Source: an uncultured Opitutia bacterium
GTDB lineage: Bacteria; Verrucomicrobiota; Verrucomicrobiia; Opitutales; Opitutaceae
Direction of reading: 5' to 3'
DNA: 38,731 bases
NCBI GenBank assembly: GCA_903859715.1
Contig: CAIONS010000003.1
Span: forward strand, 1 to 38,731
Shown here: in pieces, positions 10,957-19,498 of the stretch
Position numbering within the stretch: position 1 is the first letter of the stretch
How the letters are laid out: each line of letters begins with the position of its first letter
The notes under the pieces: model-generated
Told to the model about the DNA's origin: nothing
Database searches by the model: none
Seen by the model: only the letters and a program-made list of their open reading frames with translations
Translations under genes and position numbers: made by a program

Positions 10957-12345
10957 TCACTTCGAGAGCTGCGCCTTGAGGAACTCGACGCTGCCGCGGG
11001 TGGACGTGTCCTGTTCCATCATGTTGTCCACGGCCTTGCAGGCGTGGATGACGGTGCCGTGGTCGCGGCCGCCGTAGGCGTCGCCGATTTCCTGGAGCGA
11101 ATGCTTCGTGAGCACGCGGGTGAGGTACATCGCGATCTGGCGGGGGATGGCGATGTTATTGGGCCGGCGCTTGCTGGTCATGTCGCTGTGGCGGATCTGG
11201 TAATGGTCGGCCACCCGTTTCTGGATCGTCTCGATGGTGAGGATGTTCTGGGCCTGCTCCATGAGCACGTCCTGCAGGAGCATCTCGGTGGTCGCGAGGT
11301 CGAGCGGCTTGCTGGTGAGGGCGGAGTAGCTGGCGACCTTGATGAGCGCGCCCTCGAGCCGGCGGATGTTCTTCGAGATGTTTTGCGCGATGAAGGTCAG
11401 GACCGGCTCGGGCAGGTCGAACTTCAGGCTGGCGGCCTTGGTGCGAAGGATGGCGATGCGGGTCTCGAAATCGGGCGCCTGGATGTCGGCGGGCAGGCCC
11501 CATTCGAAGCGGGACACGAGGCGGGCCTCGAGCTTCTGGATCTCGCTGGCGCGGCGGTCGCTGGAGAGGACGACCTGTTTGCCGGACTCGAAGAGGTCGT
11601 TGAAGGTGTGGAAGAACTCTTCCTGAATGCGCTCCTTGCCGGCGAGGAACTGGACGTCGTCGATCAGGAGCACATCGACGTGGCGGTAACGCTGGCGGAA
11701 CTTCGTGAGGCTGTTTTCCTGGAGGGCCTGGATGAACTCGTTGGTGAATTTCTCGGTCGAGAGGTAGGCGACGCGGGCATCGGGGTTGGCGCGGAGGATG
11801 GCGTGCCCGATGGCATGCATCAGGTGGGTTTTGCCCAGGCCGGTGTTGCCGTAGATGAAAAGGGGGTTGTAGGCCTGCGCGGGGGCCTGGGCCACGGCGA
11901 GGGCGGCGGCGTGGGCCATCTGGTTGTTGGAACCGACGACGAAGGTCTCGAACGTGTTACGGGCGTTCAGCGTGCCGGCGGCGGGGCTGCGCTCGTCGTA
12001 ACGGGTCGTCCGGCGCGGGGTGGTGCGGCTGCGCGTGGCAGCGGTCTCGGCGGCCCGGGACGTGTGGGCGGGCGACGGGGAGCGGGTCGAATCGGCCTTC
12101 CGGAGCGTCACATTGACCAGGCGGCCGGCGGTAAGGCGCAGGCGCTGCGTGATCAGGTCGAGGTAGTTGTCGTGGATCCAGATCGCCGCAAAGTCATTGG
12201 GCACCCCGAGCGTCATGGCGTCTTCCGTCGTCTCGAGGCACACCATGGGCTCGAACCACATCTGGAAAACGTCTTCCGGAAAAAGCTCCTTAAAGTCGCA
12301 TTTGACGGTTTCCCAGAGGCTGGGTGACAGGGACAAAGAGGGCAT
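10957..12345 (-). CDS. dnaA: Chromosomal replication initiator protein DnaA
   Basis: Product of 462 residues from the first ATG in frame, at 12345 (MPSLSLSPSLWETVK); the frame stays open to about 12444 with a possible TTG at 12438, which would add 31 unconserved residues. Domain I has the usual LW...LFPEDVFQMWF. Domain II is a short Ser/Thr/Arg-rich linker (about 85-125). Domain III, the AAA+ domain, has Walker A GNTGLGKT (166-173), Walker B LLIDD (226-230) and the sensor/Arg-finger region. Domain IV carries the DNA-binding signature 'HSLQEIGDAYGGRDHGTV' (415-432). It binds DnaA boxes and melts oriC. Neither dnaN nor rpmH is adjacent, unlike the classical arrangement; the upstream neighbour is ispG on the same strand, behind a terminator. 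Confidence 0.97.
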   Translation of the reverse strand: MPSLSLSPSLWETVKCDFKELFPEDVFQMWFEPMVCLETTEDAMTLGVPNDFAAIWIHDNYLDLITQRLRLTAGRLVNVTLRKADSTRSPSPAHTSRAAETAATRSRTTPRRTTRYDERSPAAGTLNARNTFETFVVGSNNQMAHAAALAVAQAPAQAYNPLFIYGNTGLGKTHLMHAIGHAILRANPDARVAYLSTEKFTNEFIQALQENSLTKFRQRYRHVDVLLIDDVQFLAGKERIQEEFFHTFNDLFESGKQVVLSSDRRASEIQKLEARLVSRFEWGLPADIQAPDFETRIAILRTKAASLKFDLPEPVLTFIAQNISKNIRRLEGALIKVASYSALTSKPLDLATTEMLLQDVLMEQAQNILTIETIQKRVADHYQIRHSDMTSKRRPNNIAIPRQIAMYLTRVLTKHSLQEIGDAYGGRDHGTVIHACKAVDNMMEQDTSTRGSVEFLKAQLSK

Positions 12346-12721
12346 GGGGGCTGGCGAAAAGGCGGGTTTATTTACACTGGCGCCGCCGGGGCACTTCTTC
12401 ACGTCTGGTTCAGCCTTGGTTGCGACCGTGGTCTGCAACGAAATTCATGCCTGGTCATCGGGAAAAAAGTAGGAGGAAAAGTGGGAATATAAGCAATTGA
12501 TGACCAAAGACTACCCGCAGTGATGCTGGGTGGGTTTGAGAACAAGGCCAAAAGGACGTGAGAAAGAACGACCGGACGGGAGAAAGGTTCTGAATGAGGG
12601 CGCAGTAACTGTGAACCAAAAAAGCATTTCAAGAGCAACTTTCTGACAAGTTGTTCACATCGGAGCTGGGCATAACTTTTCGATTATTTTGTTGCCACGT
12701 TATGGCAAAGTTAGCGCGGAG
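12346..12721. promoter_or_regulatory. dnaA upstream region, possible oriC
   Basis: About 375 bp of lower GC content than the rest of the window, with AT-rich patches at 12484-12500 and 12665-12700. A DnaA-box-like nonamer TTGTTCACA lies at 12651-12659 (one mismatch to TTATNCACA), and a weaker one, TGGTTCACA on the minus strand, at 12610-12618. The dnaA promoter must be here. Two imperfect boxes are too few to call an origin with confidence; it could simply be an autoregulated dnaA promoter. Confidence 0.3.
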
Positions 12722-12739
12722 AAAAGCCCCCGGGCTTTT
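12722..12739 (-). terminator. Rho-independent terminator of the uppS-ispG operon
   Basis: AAAAGCCC, CC, GGGCTTTT forms an 8-bp perfect stem with a tight loop and is followed by U-rich sequence in both directions. It lies 120 bp past the ispG stop, so on the minus strand it would end the envelope operon before dnaA. Confidence 0.7.
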
Positions 12740-12861
12740 TGTCATGCATGTTTCATGACATCACCTTGCAGATGGCTTCTGAAGCGGGCTGCAAGGTTAC
12801 AGGCAGGTTACAAACCGGTGACGGCGTGTTTGGTTCTGAACTACGCGGCGCGAACGGACGT

Positions 12862-14880
12862 TCACGCGTGAGCCGGGGCGGGATCGAACCATTTCCCGTG
12901 TTCCTTGATGAGCGCGACGAGCTTCGCGTCGGCCTCGGCCTGCGGGATGTTGTACTGCACGCAGTTTTTCCCGACGTAGAGGTTGATTTTGCCGGGCGCG
13001 CCGCCGACGTAGCCGAAATCGGCGTCGGCCATTTCACCCGGGCCGTTCACGATGCAGCCCATGATGGCGATCTTCACGCCCTTGAGATGGCCGGTCTGGG
13101 CGCGGATGCGCTGGGTGGTCGTCTGGAGGTCGAAGAGCGTCCGGCCGCAGCTCGGGCAGGCCACGAATTCGGTCTTGGAAATACGCGCGCCGGCACCTTG
13201 AAGAACGTTGTAGGCGAGCCGGGTGGCCCGGACGGGGTCTGCCTCGGTCTCAATGCTGACGAAGTCGCCGAGTCCGTCGCACAGCAGGCCGCCGGTGAGA
13301 AACGAGGCCTCCAGCAGTTTGGAGAGGAAGGTATTGTCGCCGCTCACGGCGGTCGCCGGGGTGTTGCGAATCCAGAGCGGGGCGCGGGAGCCGAGCGCAC
13401 TCAAGGCCTTCGCGAGGCGCCGGTAGGCGCCCAGGGCGTGTCCGATACCGGATACCGGATGGCGGATACCGGATAGGGTGAAGAGCAGGCGGTCGTCGCC
13501 GAGTTGCTGGAGCGTCGGGGCGAGGGGTATGAGATCAACGGGAGCGACGGCGACGGCCAGGGCGAATTGGTGTTCGCGGGCGAATTGAGTGAACGCGGTG
13601 AGGGTCGTGGCCTCGCTGACGGAGAATTCCCGGACGAGGATTGTGCCGGGCGGGAGATGGGCGGCGACGGGCTTGAGCTCGCTGACGGTGACCGTGGGAG
13701 CGAGTTCCAAGGCATAGGAGGACGCGCCGGGATTGGGCAGGCTCGTGATTCGGGAAACCGAATCCACCTGCACGAGGATGATCTCGGCGGGCGTATCCTT
13801 GAGCTTGCCGGCGGCGAGCTGGGCCAGTGTCGCGGCGACATCCTCACCCGCCCGCACGATCACCCGTGGCGGCTGCTCCGGCCCGACTGTGATGCCCGGC
13901 CCCACATGCAGCGTCGTCGTTTCACGCTTGGTAAAATGGTACGGATCGATCCCGTCTGCTTCCTTCTCCTTGCTCTCTTCTCCCTTCTCCTGGCGCCACA
14001 ACGCCATCGCCTTGTCCGCGATGGCCCGCGCGACTGGCACTTCATAAACGCTGTCCTCGGTCAGCGACACGCGGATGGTGTCGCCGAGGCCGTCGAGCAG
14101 CAGCGAGCCGATGCCAATCGCGCTCTTGATCCGGCCGTCCTCGCCGTCACCCGCCTCGGTCACGCCGAGATGCAGCGGGTAGTGCATGTCCTCCTGGTCC
14201 ATGCGCTGCACGAGGAGCCGGTAGGCCTGGATCATGACCTTCGGGTTCGACGCCTTCATCGACAGCATGAGCTGCCGGTAGCCGTGCGACTCGGCGATGC
14301 GGAGAAACTCGAGCGCGCTCTCGACCATGCCGAGGGGCGTGTCGCCATAGCGGTTCATGATGCGGTCGCTGAGCGAGCCGTGATTGGTGCCGATGCGCAT
14401 GGCGCGGCCGAGTTCCTTGCTGCGCTTGACGAGCGGTGAAAACGAATCGTGCAGGCGCTGCAGCTCCGTTTCATAGTCGGCGTCGGAGTACTCGCGGACG
14501 GCGAATTTCTTCTTGTCCGCATAATTGCCCGGATTCACGCGGACCTTCTCGACGTGCTCGACCGCTTCCATCGCGGCGCTGGGCAGGAAATGGATGTCGG
14601 CGACGAGCGGCACATGGCCGAAGCCAGCGGCGGTGAACTGCGCGCGGATGTCCTTCAGGCATTTCGCGGCGGCGACATTGGGCGCGGTGATGCGGACGAT
14701 CTCGCAGCCGACCTCAGCGAGAGCGATGGACTGCTTCACAGTCGCGGCGACATCCTGAGTGTCGCTGGTTGTCATCGATTGCAGACGGATGGGGTTCGTG
14801 CCGCCGACGCCGACGCCGCCGACCATGACCTCGAGGGTGGGCCGGCGGACGGTATGGAAACGTGACGCGCAATAGGACAT
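12862..14880 (-). CDS. ispG: 4-hydroxy-3-methylbut-2-enyl diphosphate synthase IspG, large insertion type
   Basis: Product of 672 residues from the ATG at 14880 (MSYCASRFHT); a TTG 15 bases upstream is less likely. GAGG precedes the ATG by about 10 bases. It converts MEcPP to HMBPP in the MEP isoprenoid pathway using a 4Fe-4S cluster. The N-terminal TIM barrel begins 'GGTNPIRLQSMTTSDTQDV'. The C-terminal cluster domain has C575, C578, C609 and E616 in 'CPSCGRT' and 'GCIVNGPGE'. Between them is the extra domain (roughly residues 290-540) typical of plant, chlamydial and PVC IspG, which explains the length compared with about 370 residues in E. coli. Within that domain, residues about 467-479 (SGIRHPVSGIGHA) are encoded by an intergenic-type repeat. 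It follows the rseP stop by 15 bp and is the last gene of the operon. Confidence 0.96.
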   Translation of the reverse strand: MSYCASRFHTVRRPTLEVMVGGVGVGGTNPIRLQSMTTSDTQDVAATVKQSIALAEVGCEIVRITAPNVAAAKCLKDIRAQFTAAGFGHVPLVADIHFLPSAAMEAVEHVEKVRVNPGNYADKKKFAVREYSDADYETELQRLHDSFSPLVKRSKELGRAMRIGTNHGSLSDRIMNRYGDTPLGMVESALEFLRIAESHGYRQLMLSMKASNPKVMIQAYRLLVQRMDQEDMHYPLHLGVTEAGDGEDGRIKSAIGIGSLLLDGLGDTIRVSLTEDSVYEVPVARAIADKAMALWRQEKGEESKEKEADGIDPYHFTKRETTTLHVGPGITVGPEQPPRVIVRAGEDVAATLAQLAAGKLKDTPAEIILVQVDSVSRITSLPNPGASSYALELAPTVTVSELKPVAAHLPPGTILVREFSVSEATTLTAFTQFAREHQFALAVAVAPVDLIPLAPTLQQLGDDRLLFTLSGIRHPVSGIGHALGAYRRLAKALSALGSRAPLWIRNTPATAVSGDNTFLSKLLEASFLTGGLLCDGLGDFVSIETEADPVRATRLAYNVLQGAGARISKTEFVACPSCGRTLFDLQTTTQRIRAQTGHLKGVKIAIMGCIVNGPGEMADADFGYVGGAPGKINLYVGKNCVQYNIPQAEADAKLVALIKEHGKWFDPAPAHA
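13441..13476. repeat. In-frame GATACCGGAT repeat inside ispG
   Basis: Three near-identical units of the GGATACCG type follow each other here and are translated as SGIRHPVSGIGHA on the minus strand. The motif resembles the 'ACCGGATA' arms of the intergenic inverted repeat at 17568-17749. Confidence 0.6.
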
Positions 14881-14895
14881 GCGGGCCGCCCTCAA

Positions 14896-16329
14896 TCAGG
14901 GTTTGGCAGGAGCCGCAGCGTGGGCGGCGGCCTCGGCCCGGTCGGCCTGGACATCGCGCACCCAGCGGCGGACGTCGAAAAAGCCGACATACAGGATGAA
15001 CGAAATCAGGAGGACAAAGCAGACGCTCTGGGCCATGATGATGAAGTTCACGGGCAGCGAGCGGCCGCGCAGCCGGCCCACGGTGGCGAACAGCATCTGG
15101 CCGCCGTCGAGCACGGGGATGGGCAGCAGATTGCAGATCGCGAGGTTCACGTTCACGAGGATCGTGATGAAGAGGGCGGCGCGGATCCCGGCCTCGGCGG
15201 CGCTTTGGAAGACGCGGAGAATGCCGACAACGCCGGAGGCTTTCGACAGCCCGATGTCAGAATGCGGGCTGAGAAAACTCCAGAGTGAGCGGAAGGTCAG
15301 TTTCACCTGGTCGGCGAGCAGGGTGAAGGGCGACGGGTGCGTGAGCCGGAGACCGGTCGCGAAGCCGAAACCGAAATTATCGGTGGGTTTGGCGGCGGGC
15401 CGGGCGGGAATGGTCAGCGAGCGTTCCACTCCGGCGCGGAGCACATGCGCGATGACCGGCCGAGCCCGAGCGGTATCGAGGTGTTCCTGCACGACCTCGG
15501 GGAGCAACGTCAGGGTCTCATCGAGGCGGAGAAGTTCATCGCCTTTTTGAAAGCCGGCTTGCTCGGCGGGTGAGCCCGGATCGATCTGGAGGACGAACAA
15601 TTCGCAGCCAGGGGCGATGCCGATCTTGCGTTCCTTCTCCTCGCCCACGAGCTGGGGCTGCAAGGAAAAATCGATGAGCCGGCCATCGCGTTCCGCCGTG
15701 ATGAGCACGCGGCGCTCGCCGGTGTCGGTGTGTCCGTCGCCCAGCTTGAGGGAGAACTGCACTTCGTTCCAGTCCTTGACCCCGTGGCCGTCGATGGTCC
15801 GCACGGTGTCGCCGATGCGCAGTCCGGCCTGAAGCGCAGGACTCGGCGCCTTGGTGCCGTCGGCCAGCTCGATCGTCGGCGCGACATAACCGATGCGGGT
15901 CGTGGCCGTGAGGCCGTTTTCCGGTACGCCGATTCCCGTGAGCACACAGGCGAGGACAAAAGCGAAGAGCGTGTTGAACGCCGCCCCGGCGACGAAGACG
16001 ATCATCTTCGTCGCGTAGCTGACAGGGGGAAGCTTGGAGATGTCCACCTCGCTCTGGCCCTCGACGGCGCCGAGGTCGGCGAGTTGCGGCAGCAGCACAT
16101 AGCCGCCAAGGGGAATCCACGAGATCCGGTACTCCACGCCGTCCCGGCCGCGCCGCGACCAGATTGCCGGGCCGAAACCGATGGAGAAGCGTTCCACCTT
16201 TACGCCACGCCGGCGGGCCGCGAGGAAGTGTCCCAGTTCATGGACGAAGATCGAGAGTCCCAGCAGCAGCAGGGCGAGGGCAAAGGTCCAGGCGTTGGAA
16301 AAAACCGAGGAGAGCAGGTTGGGAAACAC
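14896..16329 (-). CDS. rseP: RIP site-2 zinc metalloprotease RseP
   Basis: Product of 477 residues. An intramembrane protease of the inner membrane; in relatives it cleaves anti-sigma factors and leftover signal peptides. The first helix carries the zinc motif HELGH (H30, E31, H34). Two PDZ domains follow in the periplasmic part (about 150-220 and 235-320; 'LQAGLRIGDTVRTIDG' and 'AEQAGFQKGDELLRLD'), and the third metal ligand lies in 'PIPVLDGGQMLF' near residue 400. It is somewhat longer than E. coli RseP (450). The ATG is 8 bp after the dxr stop, and ispG follows 15 bp later, so it lies inside the operon. No anti-sigma factor gene is visible nearby. Confidence 0.96.
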   Translation of the reverse strand: MFPNLLSSVFSNAWTFALALLLLGLSIFVHELGHFLAARRRGVKVERFSIGFGPAIWSRRGRDGVEYRISWIPLGGYVLLPQLADLGAVEGQSEVDISKLPPVSYATKMIVFVAGAAFNTLFAFVLACVLTGIGVPENGLTATTRIGYVAPTIELADGTKAPSPALQAGLRIGDTVRTIDGHGVKDWNEVQFSLKLGDGHTDTGERRVLITAERDGRLIDFSLQPQLVGEEKERKIGIAPGCELFVLQIDPGSPAEQAGFQKGDELLRLDETLTLLPEVVQEHLDTARARPVIAHVLRAGVERSLTIPARPAAKPTDNFGFGFATGLRLTHPSPFTLLADQVKLTFRSLWSFLSPHSDIGLSKASGVVGILRVFQSAAEAGIRAALFITILVNVNLAICNLLPIPVLDGGQMLFATVGRLRGRSLPVNFIIMAQSVCFVLLISFILYVGFFDVRRWVRDVQADRAEAAAHAAAPAKP

Positions 16330-16337
16330 GGTGAGGA

Positions 16338-17525
16338 TCAGGCCGTGAAGGCTTTGAGTTGGAGGGTGGCGATGCGCCGGGCGGAGGCGTCGGCCTGCAA
16401 GACCGCGCTGAGGGTGTCCGGTTCGAAGTTATCCACGTGTTGCAGAGTTTGATCGATGACCCGTGGAATCGCAAGAAAGGGGATTTGCCCGCCGAGGAAA
16501 GCGGCGACGGCGACCTCGTTGGCGGCGTTGAAGATGGCCGGGGCGATGCCGCCGGCGGTCATGGTCTGGCGGGCGAGGCGGAAGCAGGGGAAGCGGTCCT
16601 CGTCGACCGGCCGGAATTCGAGGCCCAGCAGCCGGGTGAAATCGAGCGAGGCCTCAACCCCCGGTGCGCGGGCCGGGTGCAACAGGGCGTGCTGGATCGG
16701 AAAGGTCATCGACGGCGGCGAAAGTTGGGCGAGCATCGCGCCGTCGGTGAACTCCACGAGGCAGTGCACGATGCTCTGCGGATGGATGACCGCGGTGCAT
16801 TGTGCGGCGCGGAGGCCGAAGAGCCACTGGGCCTCGATCAGCTCGAGGCCCTTGTTCGCGAGCGTGGCGGAATCGACGGTGACCTTGGGGCCCATGGACC
16901 AGTTCGGGTGCTTGAGGGCGTCAGCGGGCGTGACATGCGCGAGCCGTTCGGCGGGCCAGTCGCGGAACGCGCCGCCGCTGGCGGTGAGGACGATGCGGCG
17001 GACGCCGGCCGACGGATGGCCCTCGAGGCATTGGAAGACCGCGCTGTGCTCGCTGTCCACGGGCAGCAGTTTCGCGTCGTGCTGCCGCGCCGCGGCCATG
17101 ATGAATTTGCCGGCGAGCACGAGGATCTCCTTCGACGCAAGGGCGAGGTCCTTGCCGGCGGCGAGCGCGGCGAGCGCGGGCTCGAGCCCGGTGGTGCCGA
17201 CGACGGCGACGAGCACGAGATCGGCCTCGGGCAACTGGGCGAGCGCGACGAGCCCGCCGAGTCCACCATAAAGCTGGGTGCCGGCCGGAAAGGAACCGGG
17301 AGTTTTCGCCGCGGCGTAGGCGGCGTCATCAAACACGGCGACGTGGAGCACGCCGAAGTCCCGTGCGATCTGGGCCAGCCGGGCGTGGTTCGTGCGGGCG
17401 GCGATGCCGACGAGTTCCAGCTTGTCGCGGTGCGCGGCGATGACGCGCAGGGTGCTTTCGCCGACGGAGCCGGTCGCGCCAAGGAGGACGATGCGCTTGC
17501 GGGGAGTTGAAGAGGAAACGGCCAC
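16338..17525 (-). CDS. dxr: 1-deoxy-D-xylulose 5-phosphate reductoisomerase
   Basis: Product of 395 residues, normal length. It rearranges and reduces DXP to MEP with NADPH, the first committed step of the MEP pathway; ispG, two genes downstream, catalyses a late step. The NADPH-binding loop is GATGSVGEST at 16-25. The metal-binding acids lie in 'PVDSEHSAVFQ', and the catalytic loop and third acid in 'NWSMGPKVTVDSATLANKG' and 'LELIEAQWLFG'. The start MAVSSSTPRKRIVLLG places the nucleotide-binding strand immediately after, as in the family. A 231-bp gap filled with nested inverted repeats separates it from cdsA, the only sizeable gap in this operon. Confidence 0.97.
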   Translation of the reverse strand: MAVSSSTPRKRIVLLGATGSVGESTLRVIAAHRDKLELVGIAARTNHARLAQIARDFGVLHVAVFDDAAYAAAKTPGSFPAGTQLYGGLGGLVALAQLPEADLVLVAVVGTTGLEPALAALAAGKDLALASKEILVLAGKFIMAAARQHDAKLLPVDSEHSAVFQCLEGHPSAGVRRIVLTASGGAFRDWPAERLAHVTPADALKHPNWSMGPKVTVDSATLANKGLELIEAQWLFGLRAAQCTAVIHPQSIVHCLVEFTDGAMLAQLSPPSMTFPIQHALLHPARAPGVEASLDFTRLLGLEFRPVDEDRFPCFRLARQTMTAGGIAPAIFNAANEVAVAAFLGGQIPFLAIPRVIDQTLQHVDNFEPDTLSAVLQADASARRIATLQLKAFTA

Positions 17526-17567
17526 GAAGCGGGCAGTTATGCCGGAGGCCGGGGTGGCGGGGCAACT

Positions 17568-17749
17568 CCGATTGCGGATTTCGAATTTCGGAAACCGGAT
17601 AGGTCGATCTGGCCTGCTTTACGAGCCGGTAGCAGACGAGGTGACGAGGCTGTTGAGCTTATCCCTTCAGCCTCCTGACGTCGGCTGCTACGAGGCCGCT
17701 TGGTTTCGCCGGAACTATCCGGTTTCCGGTCTCCGAAATCCGCAATCGG
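17568..17749. repeat. Nested inverted repeats between cdsA and dxr
   Basis: The outer arms at 17568-17602 and 17715-17749 are reverse complements with a few mismatches (CCGATTGCGGATTTCG...GAAACCGGATAG). Inside them a family A repeat at 17668-17690 pairs with a degenerate partner at 17630-17652. The whole forms a potential cruciform or long hairpin within an otherwise tightly packed operon, where it may attenuate transcription or affect mRNA processing between cdsA and dxr (inference). Confidence 0.7.
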
Positions 17750-17756
17750 CCGGGGC

Positions 17757-18590
17757 TTACGGCAGCGCGAACAGAAAGTACCCAAGCGGGGCGGTCAGCA
17801 GGAGGCTGTCGGTCAGATCGAAAAAGCCGCCGATGCCGGGGATGCCGATGCCGGAATCCTTGAGGTCGGCGCGGCGCTTGATGATGGACTCGATGAGATC
17901 GGAGACAATCGCGACCAGCGCGATGGGGGCGGCGAGCAGCGCGGCGATCAGGGGCGTCATGTGCGGCGGCAGCACGCCGCGGCCGAGCCATGCCACGAGG
18001 GCACCGATGCCCATCGATACGAGCACGCCGCCGACGGCGCCTTCCCAGGTTTTCTTGGGCGAGATCTGCGGGGTCATTTTGTGGCGACCAATCGCGAGAC
18101 CGGTAAGCAGGGCGCCGACATCGCAGAATTTCGCCACGGCGATGAGCCACAGGCAGAGGAGCAGCCGGCCGTTGGGCGAGACGGTGTCGTCGGGCAGCGG
18201 GGTGAGGATGCGGACGAGATATTGCAGCATCAGCGCGACGTAAACGAGGCCGAAGATCGTGCTGGCGAGCGCCTCGACGCGGGTCAGGGGCTCGCGTTCG
18301 CTGAGGATGCGGATGGAGAAGACGATGACGGCCAGCGCGAGCGCGTTCGAACTGGCGGGCACGCCGAACTGGGCGTGGAGCCACGGGGCGAGGGTGATGA
18401 GCGCGCCGAACGCCATGCCGAGGCGGTGAAAGGGCGCGAGGCCGGCGCCGCCAAGGAGGTGGTAGAATTCGCGCAGCGTGAGCACGGACAGCAGCGCGGT
18501 CAGCATCACGGCGCCGGTGGTGCGGAAAAACCAGAGCGTGGCAAACACGATGGCCCAGAGGAGCACGGTGCTGAAGATGCGTTTGGCCAT
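17757..18590 (-). CDS. cdsA: Phosphatidate cytidylyltransferase CdsA (variant signature)
   Basis: Product of 277 residues with about eight hydrophobic helices. It makes CDP-diacylglycerol from CTP and phosphatidate in the inner membrane for phospholipid synthesis. The family segments 'KFCDVGALLTGLAIGRHKM' and 'ISPKKTWEG' are present, and the signature region begins normally (S230 ... KRR ... KD). However, the canonical PGHGGxxDRxD reads PGIGGFFDLTD (251-261): the conserved His is I253 and the Arg is L259. Position between uppS (7 bp upstream) and dxr supports the assignment. The altered residues may be a lineage variant or imply changed activity; the family call itself is secure. Confidence 0.9.
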   Translation of the reverse strand: MAKRIFSTVLLWAIVFATLWFFRTTGAVMLTALLSVLTLREFYHLLGGAGLAPFHRLGMAFGALITLAPWLHAQFGVPASSNALALAVIVFSIRILSEREPLTRVEALASTIFGLVYVALMLQYLVRILTPLPDDTVSPNGRLLLCLWLIAVAKFCDVGALLTGLAIGRHKMTPQISPKKTWEGAVGGVLVSMGIGALVAWLGRGVLPPHMTPLIAALLAAPIALVAIVSDLIESIIKRRADLKDSGIGIPGIGGFFDLTDSLLLTAPLGYFLFALP

Positions 18591-18597
18591 GGTTGGA

Positions 18598-19371
18598 TTA
18601 TTTCGCGGCCGTGGCCGCCGGTTTGACCTGTTCGCTGGTAAGGCCGTAGCGGCGCTCCCGGCGGGCGTACTCGGCGCAGGCGGCGGCCAGGTCGGCCTTC
18701 GTGAAGTCGGGCCAGAGCACGGGCGTGAACACGAGTTCGGCGTAGGCGCCCTGCAGGAGCAGGAAATTGCTCAGGCGCGTCTCCCCGGAGGTGCGGATGA
18801 TCAGGTCAGGATCCGGCAGGTCGGCGCTGGAAAGGTAGCGGTTGAACGTCGCCCACGAGCCGTCGTTGAGCTTCTCCTTGCCCGCGGCGACAGCGGCGGC
18901 GTAGGCGCGGGCGGCGTCGACGACCTCGGTGCGGGAGCCGTAATTGAGCGCGAGCACGAGGGTGTAGTCGGTGAAATGGGCGGTCTCGGCGATGGTGTGG
19001 CGCAGGTGCTTTTGCACGCCGGCGGGGAGTTCATCGATGCGGCCGATGGTGCGCAGCCGCACGCGGTCCTTCACAAAGGTCTTGAGCTCCTGCTTCAGGT
19101 AAAATTCGAGCAGGCTCATCAGCCCGCCGACCTCGGCCTTCGGGCGGTTCCAGTTTTCCACCGAAAAGGCATAAAGCGTGAGCATGCTCACGCCGAGTTC
19201 GCGGGCGGCGTTGGTGACCGTGCGGACGGTCTCGACGCCGCGGCGGTGGCCCTCCAGGCGGGGCAGGCCGCGCTGCTTGGCCCAGCGGCCGTTGCCGTCC
19301 ATGATGATGGCGACATGCGCGGGCACCTTCGCTCTTTCGGCGGGCTCGGGGCGGGCGGCGGAGTGCGACAT
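18598..19371 (-). CDS. uppS: Undecaprenyl (isoprenyl) diphosphate synthase UppS
   Basis: Product of 257 residues, normal length. A cis-prenyltransferase that condenses farnesyl-PP with isopentenyl-PP to give the C55 lipid carrier for peptidoglycan and O-antigen. Motifs: 'IIMDGNGRWA' with catalytic D25, 'GHRRGVETVR', 'LTLYAFSVENWNRP', and the C-terminal 'PDLIIRTSGETRLSNFLLLQGAYAE' substrate-binding block. First gene of uppS-cdsA-dxr-rseP-ispG, so the operon promoter should lie in 19372-19500. It uses isoprenoid precursors made by the pathway to which dxr and ispG belong. Confidence 0.97.
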   Translation of the reverse strand: MSHSAARPEPAERAKVPAHVAIIMDGNGRWAKQRGLPRLEGHRRGVETVRTVTNAARELGVSMLTLYAFSVENWNRPKAEVGGLMSLLEFYLKQELKTFVKDRVRLRTIGRIDELPAGVQKHLRHTIAETAHFTDYTLVLALNYGSRTEVVDAARAYAAAVAAGKEKLNDGSWATFNRYLSSADLPDPDLIIRTSGETRLSNFLLLQGAYAELVFTPVLWPDFTKADLAAACAEYARRERRYGLTSEQVKPAATAAK

Positions 19372-19498
19372 GCGAAAGTCCGGAGTTAGGGAGGCGGCAT
19401 GGGGTTTGACAAGCCGGCTTCGATAAAACTTCCGCCTTCGCCGAGCCTATGGCGGACAGGTCCGCCGTTGCGGGCCAGGATGGAGCTTCATCTGGGCC

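Noticed and set aside
11044-12327. 427-codon open frame antisense to dnaA
   Set aside because: Gly/Glu/Val-rich shadow of a highly conserved gene.
13441-13476. Short CRISPR-like tandem repeat
   Set aside because: Units are about 9-12 bp without spacers and lie in a coding frame; there are no cas genes.
12862-14880. IspG as a fusion of two enzymes
   Set aside because: The extra length is the known central insertion of plant/chlamydial-type IspG, not a second catalytic domain.
16429-16437. TTATCCACG, a near-perfect DnaA box
   Set aside because: A single copy inside dxr coding sequence with no neighbours of the same kind; expected by chance.
19402-19430. TTGACA followed by GATAAA as a sigma-70 promoter
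   Set aside because: The spacing is only about 10 bp and it faces away from uppS.
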